DNA from: Mustela lutreola
Lineage: Eukaryota > Chordata > Mammalia > Carnivora > Mustelidae
DNA length: 64,000 nt
Assembly (NCBI RefSeq): GCF_030435805.1
Contig: NC_081305.1
Location: 53,354,001-53,418,000 of the forward strand
Direction of reading: 5' to 3'
The position numbers and the translations under genes were made by a program. Below are positions 12,960 through 24,935 of this stretch, in pieces (positions within the stretch are counted from its first letter, which is position 1; each line of letters opens with the position of its first letter). A model generated the notes under the pieces. That model ran no database searches. It was not told the DNA's origin and saw nothing but the letters and a program-made list of their open reading frames with translations.

Positions 12960-13730
12960 GGTTTGACACCTAACATCCACGCAGGTCAGAATACAGTTTC
13001 CACCTCCTGTGTCTACTGTCACACAGAGCCCTCCTGACACTTTGGCAACAACTGCCATCCCCCACCCCCCACCCCCTGCAACAAACAAGCCTCCAACACC
13101 AGCTGGGTGTCCAAGAATTCAACTCAGTTCTGCCATCGTCTACCCCAAGACATGCCAGGTCCCACGGGTGAGGGCTTGGTCCCACGAGATCACACGCCAA
13201 CACACACACACACACACTTTGGGCACATCTGCCACCCAGGCTTCTGAGCGACCAGCTATAGATCAGAAGTTCCAACAACCCCCTCCTTGAGTTTGATTAA
13301 TCTACTGGAGCAGCTCACAGAACTCAGGGAACCACTCACGTTTTTCAGTCTGTTAAAGGGCTGTGGTGTGTCACTGTCTCGGTGTGGATGCCAGCAGGGA
13401 AGGTCTCTAAATGCCCGGCTTCTGGGATCTTAGGGAGGCTTCCCTCCCCTGGGCATGACTGACCATTGGCTCCATTTCCAGCCCCTCCCCTTCCTGGTGA
13501 AGAGGCCTGGGGGCAGGTCTGAGAGTCCCAAGCTTCTCACCGTGGCTGGTGCTTTCTGGTAACCAGCCCCACCCAAGAACCCACCCACGGTTACCTCATT
13601 AGCACAAGAGATGTTCCCAGCGCCCTTACCATTTAAGAAATGGCAGGGATTTTAGGAGCTCTGTGTCAGGAAGCTGGGGCAGAGACCTATATGTATGTTT
13701 TTCCTATCATCTCATGTCATGTTTCAAACC
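12960..13730 (+). repeat. Unassigned old interspersed repeat, copy 1
   Basis: TCACAGAACTCAGG, TTTAGGAGCTCTGTGTCAGG and CAGAGACCTATATGTATG recur in the same order in 44890-46020. Family not identified. Confidence 0.5.
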
Positions 13731-14115
13731 CAACCTAACCAATGAATATCCCTGGGGGGTAGGAGCAGGTGGTTACGGTATTTAAAGCTCACCAGGTGGT
13801 TCTGATGTACAGACTGAGAACCAGTCGATTTTCGCGCTTACCACACTTGAACCTGTATATGAAACACCTGGAATTATTATGAAGAACCCCAGATACTGGT
13901 TCAAGCTGGCTTGTGCTTGGGAGTCTGTATTTCTTAACAGTTTCAGGTCCTTGGATTCGACTGTAGGAACCTCCTCTTTACTCAGATAGAACTAGATGAA
14001 GAAAAAAAATTGAACCGACATGATAAGGAAGAATCAAAAAGCTGTGATACATGTTCTCTCTCACAGATTTTCACTCCTCCTGAAAGAACGCAGTCGACCG
14101 TAACACTGCAACGGT

Positions 14116-14312
14116 TTTTTTTTTTTTTTTAAGATTTTATTTATTTATTTGACAGACAGAGATCACTAGTAGGCAGAGAGGCAGGCAAAGGGGGTGGGGA
14201 AGCTGGCTCCCTGCTGAGCAGAGAGCCCGATGCAGGGCTTGATCCCAAGAATCTGAGATCATGACCTGAGCCAAAGGCAGAGGCTTAACCCTCTGAGCCA
14301 CCCAGGTGCCCC
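14116..14312 (-). repeat. CanSINE
   Basis: Minus orientation. Target duplication CTGCAACGGTTTTT / CTGCAATGGGTTTTT. Confidence 0.92.
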
Positions 14313-14799
14313 TGCAATGGGTTTTTAATACCAAAATATAAACGTTTAAAGAATAGCCCCATTCCCCAAGGCAAAGAGAATTCCCACAGAAACGCTGCCT
14401 CAATGTGGAACATTCTACCCCCAGAAGAGCCACTGTTTCAGGGGTGCAGAGCTTCTCCACAATCCTCTGCCAGTCACCCAAGTCTTTGTCATTTACCCAC
14501 CGGGTACAGACGAATTTCATAGCTTTCTACTGACATTAGGGTTTGACATGGCTTCCCCAAGTTGACTCAGTTTCTTAAACAAGATCTGATTCACAAAGGA
14601 CTATGCATGACAATTTCATAAGCTCCATTTTAAATACAACTTAAATTTACAAAATTTACAGGCAGTGTCTGCATGATGTCACCTGGACCCCCAGCATGGG
14701 CACTGGTGTCTGACTCACAGGACACAGAAAAGAGGTGCTCCTGCCTCTCTTCCCCGTCTCTCAGCCACTTCCCATCAGGGGACAGTGGGCACCCAGTTT

Positions 14800-17184
14800 T
14801 CTCTCCACTCGACCTCTCTCAGGCATTCTCTTCATTGGGGAGGGGGGAACTAGAAGGTCCCCTGGGACCCCAGGAACCTGTCTCTCTGACGTCTCTAAGA
14901 TGTGAGGACTCCGACCGGCCGGGGCAGACTTCTCTGCAGAGATTCGGGGGCAGTTGACAACTTGGAGCTCGGCTCTCCCGTGGCCCATCTTCTACACGGG
15001 CCTTGCCCCCGCTAGCCTGGAATGTGCCTGGGTGTTGGAGTTTAGGGACGGCACAGGCCTGGCCTGAGCTCACACCAGCAGAGCTAGATGGGGCCCGGGG
15101 ATCAAACCTGGCACGAGGGCTGGTGTCTTCCCAGTCACTTGGGGTATCTGGATCCAAGAGAAGTGCACTGGGGCGACGGACAGGTCACCAGGAGCTCAGT
15201 TTGGGGGGGTTAGAAGAGGCAGAATCTTGCTCTCTTTGGAGGGTTCTGGCAAGTCTGGAGAGCAACCTGGGGAGAGATTTTACCAGGAGCCTGAATGCTG
15301 AGCTTGGAGTTGTGGCCACATTTCCCTACAACAGGCTGCAGGTGGGACCTCGAGGTCACATGATGATGCTTGGCCTATGCCTGGGCCAGTGTCTTCCCGG
15401 CAGGCCAGGGGACATCGGCAGAGAAAACACCAGGCCTGCTGGCTGTGGACTTGGTGATGAGAGGCGAGTCCTGGCAGGAGCACTGTAGAGCTCGGCAGAC
15501 AGAATCCATACTACGTCTTAGGGCTGGCTCACCAGCACGCATTTCCCGGGCTTCACTGAGAGGCAGTGTAGACCACTCATCAGGTGTCACGAAGGGGAGC
15601 TGACCTGTGGGGACCGGGCCCAGGACAGATCGTCTCTTATTTGTTTGGATGGGCAGTGGCCTGGTGGGGCGCTGTGGGAGAAGGAACCTCACATCACACA
15701 CCTCAGAATGTGTCACCCGTACTGCACACAGGTGTGCGGGAGTGTCAGGGTGTGTGACAACTGTCCACCAGGACTCCACACAGGACTGATGCACTCAGCC
15801 GCGTCACCACAGCATAGAACATGCAGAGTGTAAACGGCAACCATCCTTTTGAAGGGTAATCTGGGAGTATTCACAAAATTTTGCAAAATGCATCATCTTG
15901 ATCTAGGATCACAGAAAACATCTGACAGATCCCTTCGCCTGGGCCCAGAAACACCTCCACAAGCATCTGCTGGCCAACTTGCACAAAACGGAAAAAATAC
16001 GTATTTCAAGAAAGAAACTGGAATATGAAAAACACGTAGGACACCCACAAGGCTCCTCTAGGCCAGCCTGGGGTTGACTGTAATCCTGCGCACCCGAGAA
16101 TGAAGTGAAATGCAGATGGAGACACAGAGCAGGGAGGCAGGGGCAAGACTCACCCTCAGGTGGGCGCCCACGTCCACAGTTTCCTTCCACGAGCCCTGCT
16201 GCTTCTGCTGTGGTCTCAGGGGTGGTCTCGGCAGCAAAGCCTCCCTCCTCTGCTCTTTTTGCCTGCAGAAAAATCATGTGAACTGTCTGGCCACCCCGAC
16301 CTTCTTGCCCACACAGTGACCGTGCACCCGGAACACTCCTAGAGCCCAGACATCACCCCTGTTCTGGGGTGGGGGTGCTCCACGGCCCGATAATCGTTCT
16401 GACCCTGTGGTTCCTCACCTCTGTCTTGGTTCCCTCCTGCTGTCAGTACTGTGGAAGGACCCCGGGACTTGTAAGTCTTGAGGCCTCCTGGGTTCCAGGT
16501 TTTCATCCTTATTGGAGTCCAAGACCTGGGGAACAAGGGCCCTGGCCCAGCACTTCATGGTGCACCTCCGGCTGCTGCCCAGGTGCCCAAAGGCCCCGCA
16601 GTTCTTGCATTTCACCTGCAGGGGGAGGGAGTGAGTGCTCAGCGAGTCAGCAGAAATCCCTGCGGCTTTCACAGGTTCACGTCAGGGCAGATATTTGGAG
16701 TTGGAAGAGGACATAGACCCAGTGCCGGTGGCCAGGAAATTGGAGATGCTATGGCACCACTCGGAGCCCATTTTATGATGGCCACGAACTGGATTGAGCA
16801 TTGCGGACACCAAGCGGAACGTGCCGCTAAGTGGGGAATAAGGTTGCTCCCCAGAGGATCTGACTGGGCCAATTCCCCAGGTTAGGACATCAGAAACAGG
16901 CCAGACTGGGATAAGTCAAAAGCTCCGAGTTACAGACCCACAGGTATCAGTGCTTAAACTCACTCTGTGGGGGCCATGCAGATCCTCTGGTTTTTGAAAC
17001 ATTCAAGAAGCCACTTACCCCAGTTTTCTCTTCTGGGGAGGGATTCCTTTGCCCCACTGGTCCCCTCTGTGGCTTCCTCGAGTTCTGAGCTATAGGGGGT
17101 CTTGGGGACCGCTGGTATATGCAATCCCCCACCATATCCTTGGGCTTCTGGCCTTTCTCCCTCGGGGATTGATCGTCAGACTCC
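14800..17184 (-). CDS. FAM90A: FAM90A-like CCHC zinc-knuckle gene (C-terminal part probably decayed)
   Basis: This is a relative of FAM90A, a mammalian zinc-knuckle family of unknown function. Minus-strand exons are 17184-17019 (likely ATG at 17135), 16615-16419, 16262-16154 and 15671 onward, joined with phases 0, 2 and 0 by canonical sites (GTAAGT/CTGCAG, GTGAGG/CTGCAG, GTGAGT/CCACAG). The N-terminus QNSRKPQRGPVG matches the family's QTLQKQRRAPVG. Exon 2 carries the diagnostic VKCKNCGAFGHLGSSRRC, a knuckle with Cys42, Cys45, His50 and Cys57, then MKCWARALVP. Exon 3 continues in frame as EQRREALL. Exon 4 gives RPLPIQTNKRRS and stops at TAG (15377-15375), for 239 residues, while human FAM90A1 has about 464. 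Family-like sequence (SSGQACAVPKLQHPGTFQ) reappears out of frame at 15157-14819, so the C-terminal half has probably lost its frame. Expressed short form or pseudogene cannot be decided here. Confidence 0.75.
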
Positions 17185-17476
17185 CTACTCACAAGAAAAG
17201 GACCAAAAAAGAAATCATGTAGACACAGAGCCAGAAGTCCTTCATACCCCTACTTCTCTTCCAGGACTGGGTGGGGGACTCACTGATCACCAAGTGACAC
17301 CCACAGGGATACGGTCTCTGGTGAACTGATGCCCGGTCTGGGCCATGTTGTGATGTTTTCCCATCATTACTTACTCCCAGGATAGGACACTGCCTCATAG
17401 GAAAAGGCCACTTGGTCTATAAATGGTGAACTTAGATTTGCAACATGAAAGCCTGTACAAGTCCTCCCTGAAAATA

Positions 17477-18659
17477 TCAGTATGACTGAGGCCGGTGTCC
17501 TGGGTTTCCCTCCAGCCGCTCCCTCCAAGCATAAGGCATCTTCTCATATTTATCAAAACCAATAAGGAGGCCAACAGCTAGTGATTCTTTCCCTACGGAT
17601 TTCCGGGAAAGTCCATTTTCACTAAACAACGTCTTACAGAGAAAACCCACTGCTTCCTCTGACAAAGGCTTGCGGGGATTTGATGTGACACTAATGAACA
17701 CCTGTGACTCTTCAGATGTGACCCCCATCACCATCACAATTACAATATGGCTGTTGTCGGCAGAGGCACCCCAAGCCGCATTGGGACACATACCCAAGGT
17801 TGCTGTGCCAGCTCACAGACGTGCAGGGCTCTCAAAGAAGAGTCCGGGTGATGGTGAGGGTCACACAAGTCAGAAGCTTCCCGGCATGTTTGTGCACAAG
17901 TCTACAGCCCACACCAGCGCCCCAGAGGGAATTCCCGCACCCCCTCCCCAGACCTTGCCCACGTTACCCCCTGACATTCGTCCCACCTCTCCTCTTGGTC
18001 TCCGTGTCTCCGTGGAGCTGTAAGAGGCCAGCCCCCCGAAGGCTGACATTTCTTACTGGAGACACAGCGGGCACTAGGGTCCTCTCCTGGCATCAGAGGA
18101 AACCGTAGCATTACCTCCACAGCAGCAACAATGACCCATTTCTCTGTCATCAAGTCAAGCTGATAGAGAGAAAAGAGGGTTAGGATAGAGTTCTGCGCAC
18201 AGGAGGAAGCCTTGGGATCATATAAGATAACTAAACAAAATCTCAATTTCATGTGCTCCTGAATGCAAAGCTATTCAGAGTAAAGGCTCTCTCCTCCAGT
18301 TCAGCCGTGGGTTTGCCGATGACGTCCACCAGGGGGCGCTGCAGGCACAGGGACCGCTGGTGATCCCCAGGTGGGGGAACTCTGCCCTGTGATTTGTTTA
18401 CTTCGCGTCCCTGCAACGGGCCAGGGCCCACATACCCACGTGGCTAACCACGGGCTTTCAGCCCGGATCATGGTCATGGGGGGAGACATCAGCACTTGAC
18501 TGGGAGGCCAGCTCGTGCCTCCACATGTCACCTGCCCAACCTCTCCCACACTTACGTCTCTCTGCGGAATCCCAAGCTGCTTTAAGAAATCTTTCCCCTG
18601 TTCCATTGAGAGCTGGGTGGGGTCCATCACGGTTGTTCTGTCCCAGGGACTCTGTTGCC
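17477..18659 (-). CDS. Unidentified four-exon gene, predicted 157-residue protein
   Basis: I do not recognise this protein. Four exons join in frame on the minus strand with canonical splice signals: 18659-18556 (5' untranslated bases, then ATG at 18627, MDPTQLSMEQGKDFL), 18159-18115 (45 bases, LDLMTEKWVIVAAVE), 18017-17987 (31 bases, LHGDTETKRR) and 17802-17477 (ATLGMCPNAAW to a TGA after HRPQSY). Junction phases are 0, 0 and 1. Donors read GTAAGT, GTAATG and GTGGGA; acceptors read CCCACAG, TATCAG, TTACAG and GGCACAG. Exon 4 contains SEEAVGFLCKTLFSENGLS and SVGKESLAVGLLIGFDKYEK, which look like folded soluble protein. There is no signal peptide, zinc finger or membrane segment. The last exon ends about 300 bases before the FAM90A-like first exon on the same strand. 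The 5' exon, promoter and poly(A) signal were not found. Exon 3 is short and could be wrong. Confidence 0.5.
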
Positions 18660-19374
18660 CTGTGGGAGATGGAAAATGAAACCACAAAACTCTGCATATC
18701 CCTGGACCCCCACCCCCGCAATGCACAAGACAGCCAGCTCCCACCTCTAGCCTGCCGCTGTCTACCCTTTTACCTTTACTTCTAATTACACCTCCATAGT
18801 CTTCTACTAGAAACACAGTACCAATTTGAATGAGAAATAAGGTGACAATTTAAAAATAAAAATTCTCTACTAGACTTACCTGACTTAACTAGACTTTATA
18901 TATACATGAAGTACAGATTCCATATTTAGGGACCTTATGTTTATACCATAAAACATTTGGAAAAAGTGATCATGTAACTGGGTTCAAAAAGAAAATTCAA
19001 TATATTAGAAAACTGGATATCTTACACTCTATAGTTCCCCTTTGTCACAACTAAATAAAAGTAAATATAACTACACTATTGAACTTCTTTATAAGATTAA
19101 GTATGCTCAAACTATTCACTACATTTCCAGAAATTCTGAAATCAAATTCCTTAAAATAAAAAATGAAATTCAAATGGAAATTATACAGAAGGAAACAAAG
19201 CACTTTATGCAAAAACTTAGGAGCAGGGCAAAACCACGTTCAGGGAGAAATTCCTTAGTCTAATGGCCATATTATATACAAACATAAAATTTATAGGACG
19301 TTTTCATCTTAAGATATTGTAGCGGGGGGAAAAAAAGAAACTGCAGCAGGAAAACAAAAGATCACAAAACGGAG

Positions 19375-19568
19375 GCACCAGGGTGGCTCAGTCAGTTAAG
19401 TGTAAGCCATTGGCTCAGATCTGTGATCCCAGAATCCCAGGATCAAGCCCGGAGTCAGGTTCCCTGCTCAGCAAGGAGCCTGCTTCTCCCTCTCCCTCCG
19501 TACCCTCCACTCATGCTTTTTCACTCTCTCTCTCTCAAATACACAAAATCTTTTCTTTAAAAAAGGAA
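19375..19568 (+). repeat. CanSINE
   Basis: Plus orientation, GGCACCAGGGTGGCTCAG head, ACACAAAATCTTTTC tail. Confidence 0.88.
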
Positions 19569-19639
19569 GAAAAAATGAAATTATTTAAATCAAAATTAGT
19601 TAATCAAATTAGTTAAAATTAGTCAATCAAAAACTCAGT

Positions 19640-19745
19640 GGGAGTACCTGGCTGGTTCAGTCAGTAGAGGATGCAACTCTTGATCTCGGTTGGTGAATTC
19701 AAGCCCCACATTGGGGCAGAGTTTACATACCTACAAACACACATA
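19640..19745 (+). repeat. Old tRNA-derived SINE fragment
   Basis: Short, diverged SINE head (GTACCTGGCTGGTTCAG) without the CT-rich middle, an older carnivoran subtype. Confidence 0.75.
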
Positions 19746-19947
19746 CGTAGGATCTAACAGGAAAATAGAGTGTAATAGGTAAATATATTATTTCTTTGAA
19801 AACAGCAATAGAACCCATTATCACAGGCTGCCATAAAAAGATAATAAAATTTATCATAATAGATTATATTAGAAGAAATGCTGTATCTAATCTTGGGACA
19901 AATGTATTTGAAAATCTAGTATAATCTAGTACACTTTCCTCTTTGAT

Positions 19948-20050
19948 TTTTTTTTTTTTTAAGTAAACTCTGCATCCAGCCTGGGACTAGAACTCCCCAC
20001 GTCAAGATGAAGAGTCACATCCTCTACCAGCTGAGGGAGCCGGGTGCCCC
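19948..20050 (-). repeat. Old tRNA-derived SINE fragment
   Basis: Minus orientation, T-rich tail to GAGGGAGCCGGGTGCCCC. Lacks the CT-rich middle. Confidence 0.75.
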
Positions 20051-20504
20051 TCCTTCAAATTTCAAATGACCAGAATTGAGTAATGAGGAAGCATTTCCTA
20101 AGGACAAATTAAGGTAGAATAATTCTTGTCTCTCCATTGGACTGGGAGTTTCATAGCTGAAGTGCTTCTCTGTTTCATTTCTGGGTTCATGATCCGTGCT
20201 CAGAACTTCAACCAGCTCCAAAGAAGTTCTCATGAACACATTGGCATAAAAGATAAACTAATAAATCACTTACTCTTTTTAAAAGTCCTGGGCCTTGGGT
20301 GATCAGTCTCTGCAATGACCTAAAAGTTAAAATTTGTCTAAAAATTAACATTTTTTAAGGTTTTTGAATCAGTCCCTACCCAAAGAAATTCTATTAAACA
20401 ATAAACAAATCTTTATTTCAACACCTAAAATGCCCCCCTCTCCCTATTTTCTTTTATTTTTGTGAAGGGGTAAACAGAGGTCCCAAATAGTCATGGAAAC
20501 TAAC

Positions 20505-20620
20505 CTGTGGTTTTGTGTCTGTTGGTGGCTCTCATATATGAGGGTGCTGGACCAACCCCACTAGAGGCAGAGGAGATTCTGGGATGACCGAGAAGGCCAG
20601 TTTTCTGCTGGGCTTTTATA
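20505..20620 (-). promoter_or_regulatory. Possible promoter and first exon of an unknown transcript
   Basis: On the minus strand a TATAAAA (20620-20614) is followed after about 110 bases by a donor CCACAG/GTTAGT at 20504. An ATG at 20535 opens MRATNRHKTT up to the donor. A further exon-like stretch, 20319-20275 (acceptor CTTTTAG, donor GTAAGTG), lies downstream, but joining it to this ATG gives an early stop, so no protein is supported. Confidence 0.25.
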
Positions 20621-20639
20621 CAGCTTGGAATCCCCAGGA

Positions 20640-21884
20640 AACCCTTTTCCACTAATCCACTCAGCCTAATCTAATCTTGTGTGAGCTCATCCTTGTGTGT
20701 GAGCTAATCTTTGCCCACTTGCCCAGGATTTGCTTTATTGGAAGAAATGTTTTATTGTTTACACCCTCAGCCCTTTCATTGTATCTCATGTGTATGTATC
20801 TGAAACAATATACTGTAATTTGCTCTTTGCAATTCTCAGGGATTAAAAAAAAAAGATACACATATAACTATGTATTTTTTAACACTATACACAATGCTGG
20901 AAATGTTCATGCTCACACACTGTTCACACATGTTCATACTCACACACTGCCAGTGGGAGACGTTGTGCACGTGTGAGGGCACGGGCTATGTGGGAAATCT
21001 ATGAACCTCTGCTCAATATTGTTGTGAGCCAAAAACTTCCTGAGAGAATAGTACCTATTTTTAAAAAATATTTACAAGTATGCCAACATACTGGCTGATT
21101 CATTCTACATCTTGCTATGAACAGGGTAACTTAGTCTCCCCAAGGCAAGGAGTTAAGTGGCAATCAGGGGTTTGAAAACTGAAATGAAGAATGGTTCTGA
21201 GGGAAAAAAAAAAAAAAAGAAAGAATGGTTCCGTTTATCCACAGAATCAGAGCCCGCCTCAGATGCTGAGAATGCTAGCAGGGCCAGGGCCAGGGCCAGA
21301 TTCTGTCAGAGCACAGACAGGCTGCTGGTCTCCAACCCTCAGGAGACCTGGAAGCCAGCAGGTGTCCCAGGCCTGGGCAGGGAGGAGAGGCTCTGCCTTG
21401 GAGAAGGATCCCGGGAGGATCTGGGTATGAGCTTGGAGGGGATGAGGAAGGAGATGGGTGGAGATGGGAGAGCCCTCCCGGAGGGTGTTCCCTGGGCGGG
21501 GTCTGCATTCAGGCGGGTTTCTCCACCCACCTGCTTCCCAGCTCTCTCCTAGGTCTGAGGAAATGGAAGGCTCTTCTGCACTTGGAGTCCTTCTGCCCTT
21601 GGTTATGGAGGGGTGTCACGGGGAAAGGGGGTATTGATGACAGCAACTCTCAAAACTCAGGTGTGATTTCTAAGATAATCTCATCTGAAGACAAAGCTCA
21701 GAGAATGAGGAGGAGAAAGAGAAGGGGTAGGAGGAAGGAATCATTGGCTTTTGGGTAAATGTCCATCCTAGAAAGAATGCTGTGTTCTCTCTTCCTCTAT
21801 AAACACTGTATTTTTATTTAAAACAATAGAAAATCTTTACTTCTCTACCTCTGATGTTCCTGCCTAATGGGTTTTTTCTCCCCG
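20640..21884. other. No recognised gene
   Basis: GC-richer at 21250-21550, with a triple GGGCCA repeat at 21280 and open frames in several directions but no family match. Confidence 0.4.
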
Positions 21885-22626
21885 GGTTTTTTTTTTTTTT
21901 TAATTTGTTTTTAAAATTTCTTTTCAGTGTTCCAGAATTCATTGTTTACACACCACACCCAGTGCTCCATGTAATACATGCCCTCCTTAATATCCACCAC
22001 CAGGCTCACCCAACCTCCCACCCCCTGCCCCTTCAAAACCCTCAGTTTGTTTCTCAGAGTCCATAGTTTCTCATGCTTCATCTCCCCCTCCGATTTCCCT
22101 CAACTCACTTCTCCTCTCCATCTCCCAATGTCCTCCATGTTATTCCTTATGCTTCACAAATAAGCAAAACCGTATGATAATTGATGTTCTCTGCTTGACT
22201 TACTTCACTCAGCATAATCTCCTCCAGTCCTGTCCATGCTGATACAAAAGTTGGGTATTCGTTCTTTCTGATGGAGGCATAATACTCCATAGTGTATATG
22301 GACCACATCTTCCTTATCCATTTGTCTGTTAAAGGGCATCTTGGTTCTTTCCACAGTTTGGTGACTGTGGCCAATGGCCAAAATTAACAGGACAGGAAAC
22401 AATGTGTGTTGGAGAGGATGTGGAGAAAGGGGAACCCTCTTCCACTGTTGGTAGGAATGCAAGTTGGTGCAACACTTTGGAAAACACTGTGGAGATTCCT
22501 TAAGAAATTAAAAATAGAGCTTCCCTGTGCCCCTGCAATTACACTCCTGGGTATTTACCCCAAAGATACAGATGTAGTAAAAAGAAGGACCATCTGTAAC
22601 CCAATGTTCATAGCAGCAATGGCTTA
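21885..22626 (-). mobile_element. LINE-1 3' end with inverted 5' part (twin priming)
   Basis: 21885-22371 is an L1 3' end in minus orientation with its T run on the left. 22371-22626 is the adjoining upstream part of the same L1 in plus orientation (TGTGTTGGAGAGGATGTGGA to CATAGCAGCAATGGC). The two parts meet on the L1 consensus at GCAATGGC/CACAGTCACC with a few shared bases. This is the signature of twin priming. Confidence 0.85.
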
Positions 22627-23102
22627 ATGAGTTTTTAAAACCACTTTGTTTCTTTGATCTTCATTCAAGTGAAGTTCGGTTCACTTAAAAAATAAAAATA
22701 GATGATTTTTGTAGTTTTATGCATTCTTATGTGAAAAGCATTTAGAATGGTTTCCAGTAAATGGTAAAATTCTTTGTTTTTGCTCTTCTCAAAACCTCTT
22801 TAAACCCTATTATTTCTCTAAAATTTCTTGATTACAAAGTCATTCATTAAGTCTTTCCTCAGTCCCTTAATTCCCAGTCACTCAGAGTGTGAACATCAGA
22901 TTGACAATATTGGAATCATCAGAAATCTTCTGAAAATGGAGAATCTTCGGTCCCACCCAGTATCTCCTCCATAAATGTCTGCCATTTAACAAAATCTCCA
23001 GGTAATTATTTTGTATGTGAATATTTGAAAAGTGCATTTCTAAATCACCCCACTTTCTCCTGAGAAATAGAAAACACTTACTAAGTAAGATTTTTAAAAA
23101 TA

Positions 23103-23690
23103 GGGAAGCTATGACCCTGCAATTGCACTACTGGGTATTGACCCCAAAGATACAGACGTAGTGAAAATAAGAGCCATCTGTACCCCAATGTTTATAGCAG
23201 CAATGGCCACGGTTGCCAATCTGTGGAAAGAACCAAGATGCCCTTCAACGGACGAATGGATAAGGAAGATGTGGTCCATACACACTATGGAGTATTATGC
23301 CTCCATCAGAAAGGATGAATACCCAGCTTTTGTAGCAACATGGATGGGACTGGAAGAGATAATGCTGTGTGAAATAAGTCAAGCAGAGAGAGTGAATTAT
23401 CTTATAGTTTCACTTATTTGTGAAGCATAACAAATAGCATGGAGGATATGGGGAGTTAGAGAGGAGAAAGGAGTCGGGGAAATTGGAAGGGGAGGTGAAC
23501 CATGAGAGACTATGGACTCTGAAAAACAATCTGAGGGTTTTGAAGGGGTGGGGGGTGGGAGGTCGGGGTACCAGGTAGTGGGTATTATAGAGGGCACGGA
23601 TTGCATGGAGCACTGGGTGTGGTGCAAAAACAATGAATACTATTACACTGAAAAGAAAAAAAATCCATAAAAAATAAGATTAAAAAAATA
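23103..23690 (+). mobile_element. LINE-1 3' end (5'-truncated)
   Basis: Plus-strand L1 3' region from CCCTGCAATTGCACTACTGG to GAGCACTGGGTGTGGTGC and an A-rich tail. Clearly less decayed than the copy at 9830; a frame of about 90 codons is open at its start. Confidence 0.9.
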
Positions 23691-23699
23691 GCTCTTAGA

Positions 23700-24740
23700 A
23701 ACACATGTAGGTGAGTAATAGGTAGATAGATGATGGACAATCTGTGTTGCTTCCTTCCTGTATGTTTTTTTGTTGTTGTTCTCCAAAAGTATCATACTGA
23801 CAGTTCAATGAATCTCTTTCCATGAGTATCTAAGACTGAATTAAAGAATGTTATTTTCTCCAAAAAAGTTACCTTTTATTAATCAGATCACTCATGTCAA
23901 CTGAGATGGTTCATACAACCCTCTCTTTTTGTCTTGGACAAATTAAGAAGTCTTCTCTTGAGTCATTGCCCAAAGTGTTTTCATTTCAGGAAATGTTGCC
24001 CTTTGGATTTTTATGTCTATAACAAGTTCAAAGTGGAAATGCCTGGATTCTGTTTAACCTGCAGCGGAGGTGGAAGCACTGTGTTCAAATTTCATCCTTG
24101 AATGCTCTGCGTTGCAAAGAGAGGTCTGGGGTTTGAGACAGAAGACTTATCTGTCCCTGTTCTCACTGAAACTTCAGCCCTGCTCACACTGCTTCCTAGA
24201 AGGACAATGTTGTACTCTGTCCTGAGATTCCCTGCCCTGGTTGTCTCCTCCCTGCAATATGATGAATTGTAAAGTGGAAAAAGGAAAATTCTGGCAGCTG
24301 AGAGGACAGTTGTCTTACTTGATTATTCTCTGTTTTACCCACATTCTGACTTTTTTCAAGAAGGGATTCCTCTAAGGCAGCTGGGAACAGAAGGACGTGC
24401 TCACCCCACACAAGACCCATCAGCACGGAGTCCAGCCTCAACCCAGCCACAGGCACAAGGCTCCTCAGGAAAAAACAGCAGTTTTCTGTCTGAAGCACAA
24501 ATCTTAGGGTAGAGATGCACTAACAGTGTAGACTGGAAGCCAAAGTCTCGGGCCCGCATCACCAAGCAATGGAACGCATCACCAAGCAATGGAACCGTCA
24601 CAAAGGAGACTCAAGTAGGAAGCTGGAGCAAAGAAGCAGCAGAACCTTCACCCACCCTGGACCCATCTGACCCCTTCTTCTCCAACCCTGCCGACTTTCC
24701 ACCTCCCTCTCGTCATAGGGTGTGTAATATTTTGTACTGA
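23700..24740. other. No recognised content
   Basis: Nothing beyond the 20-base tandem duplication. Confidence 0.45.
24555..24594. repeat. Tandem duplication, period 20
   Basis: CGCATCACCAAGCAATGGAA twice in a row. Confidence 0.95.
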
Positions 24741-24747
24741 CTCGGAG

Positions 24748-24935
24748 TGCCTGGGTGGCTCAATGGGTTAAGCGTCTGCTGGCAGCTCAGGTCATGTTCC
24801 CGGGATCTTGGAAACAAGTCCTGCATCAGGCTCTCAGGAAGCCTGCTCCCCCCCCCACCCTCTGCCTGCCTCTCTGCCTACTCATGATCTCTGTCTCTCT
24901 CTCTGTTAAATAAATAAATAAAGGCTTTTGAAAAA
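24748..24935 (+). repeat. CanSINE
   Basis: Plus orientation, GTGCCTGGGTGGCTCAAT head, TTAAATAAATAAATAAAGG tail. Confidence 0.92.

Noticed and set aside
14673-16885. Plus-strand frames of 115-161 codons
   Set aside because: Opposite-strand shadows of the FAM90A-like exons; no splice support on plus.
22147-23430. Short frames with KMWSIHTMEYYASIRKDEYP
   Set aside because: Decayed LINE-1 sequence, already listed as repeats, not host genes.
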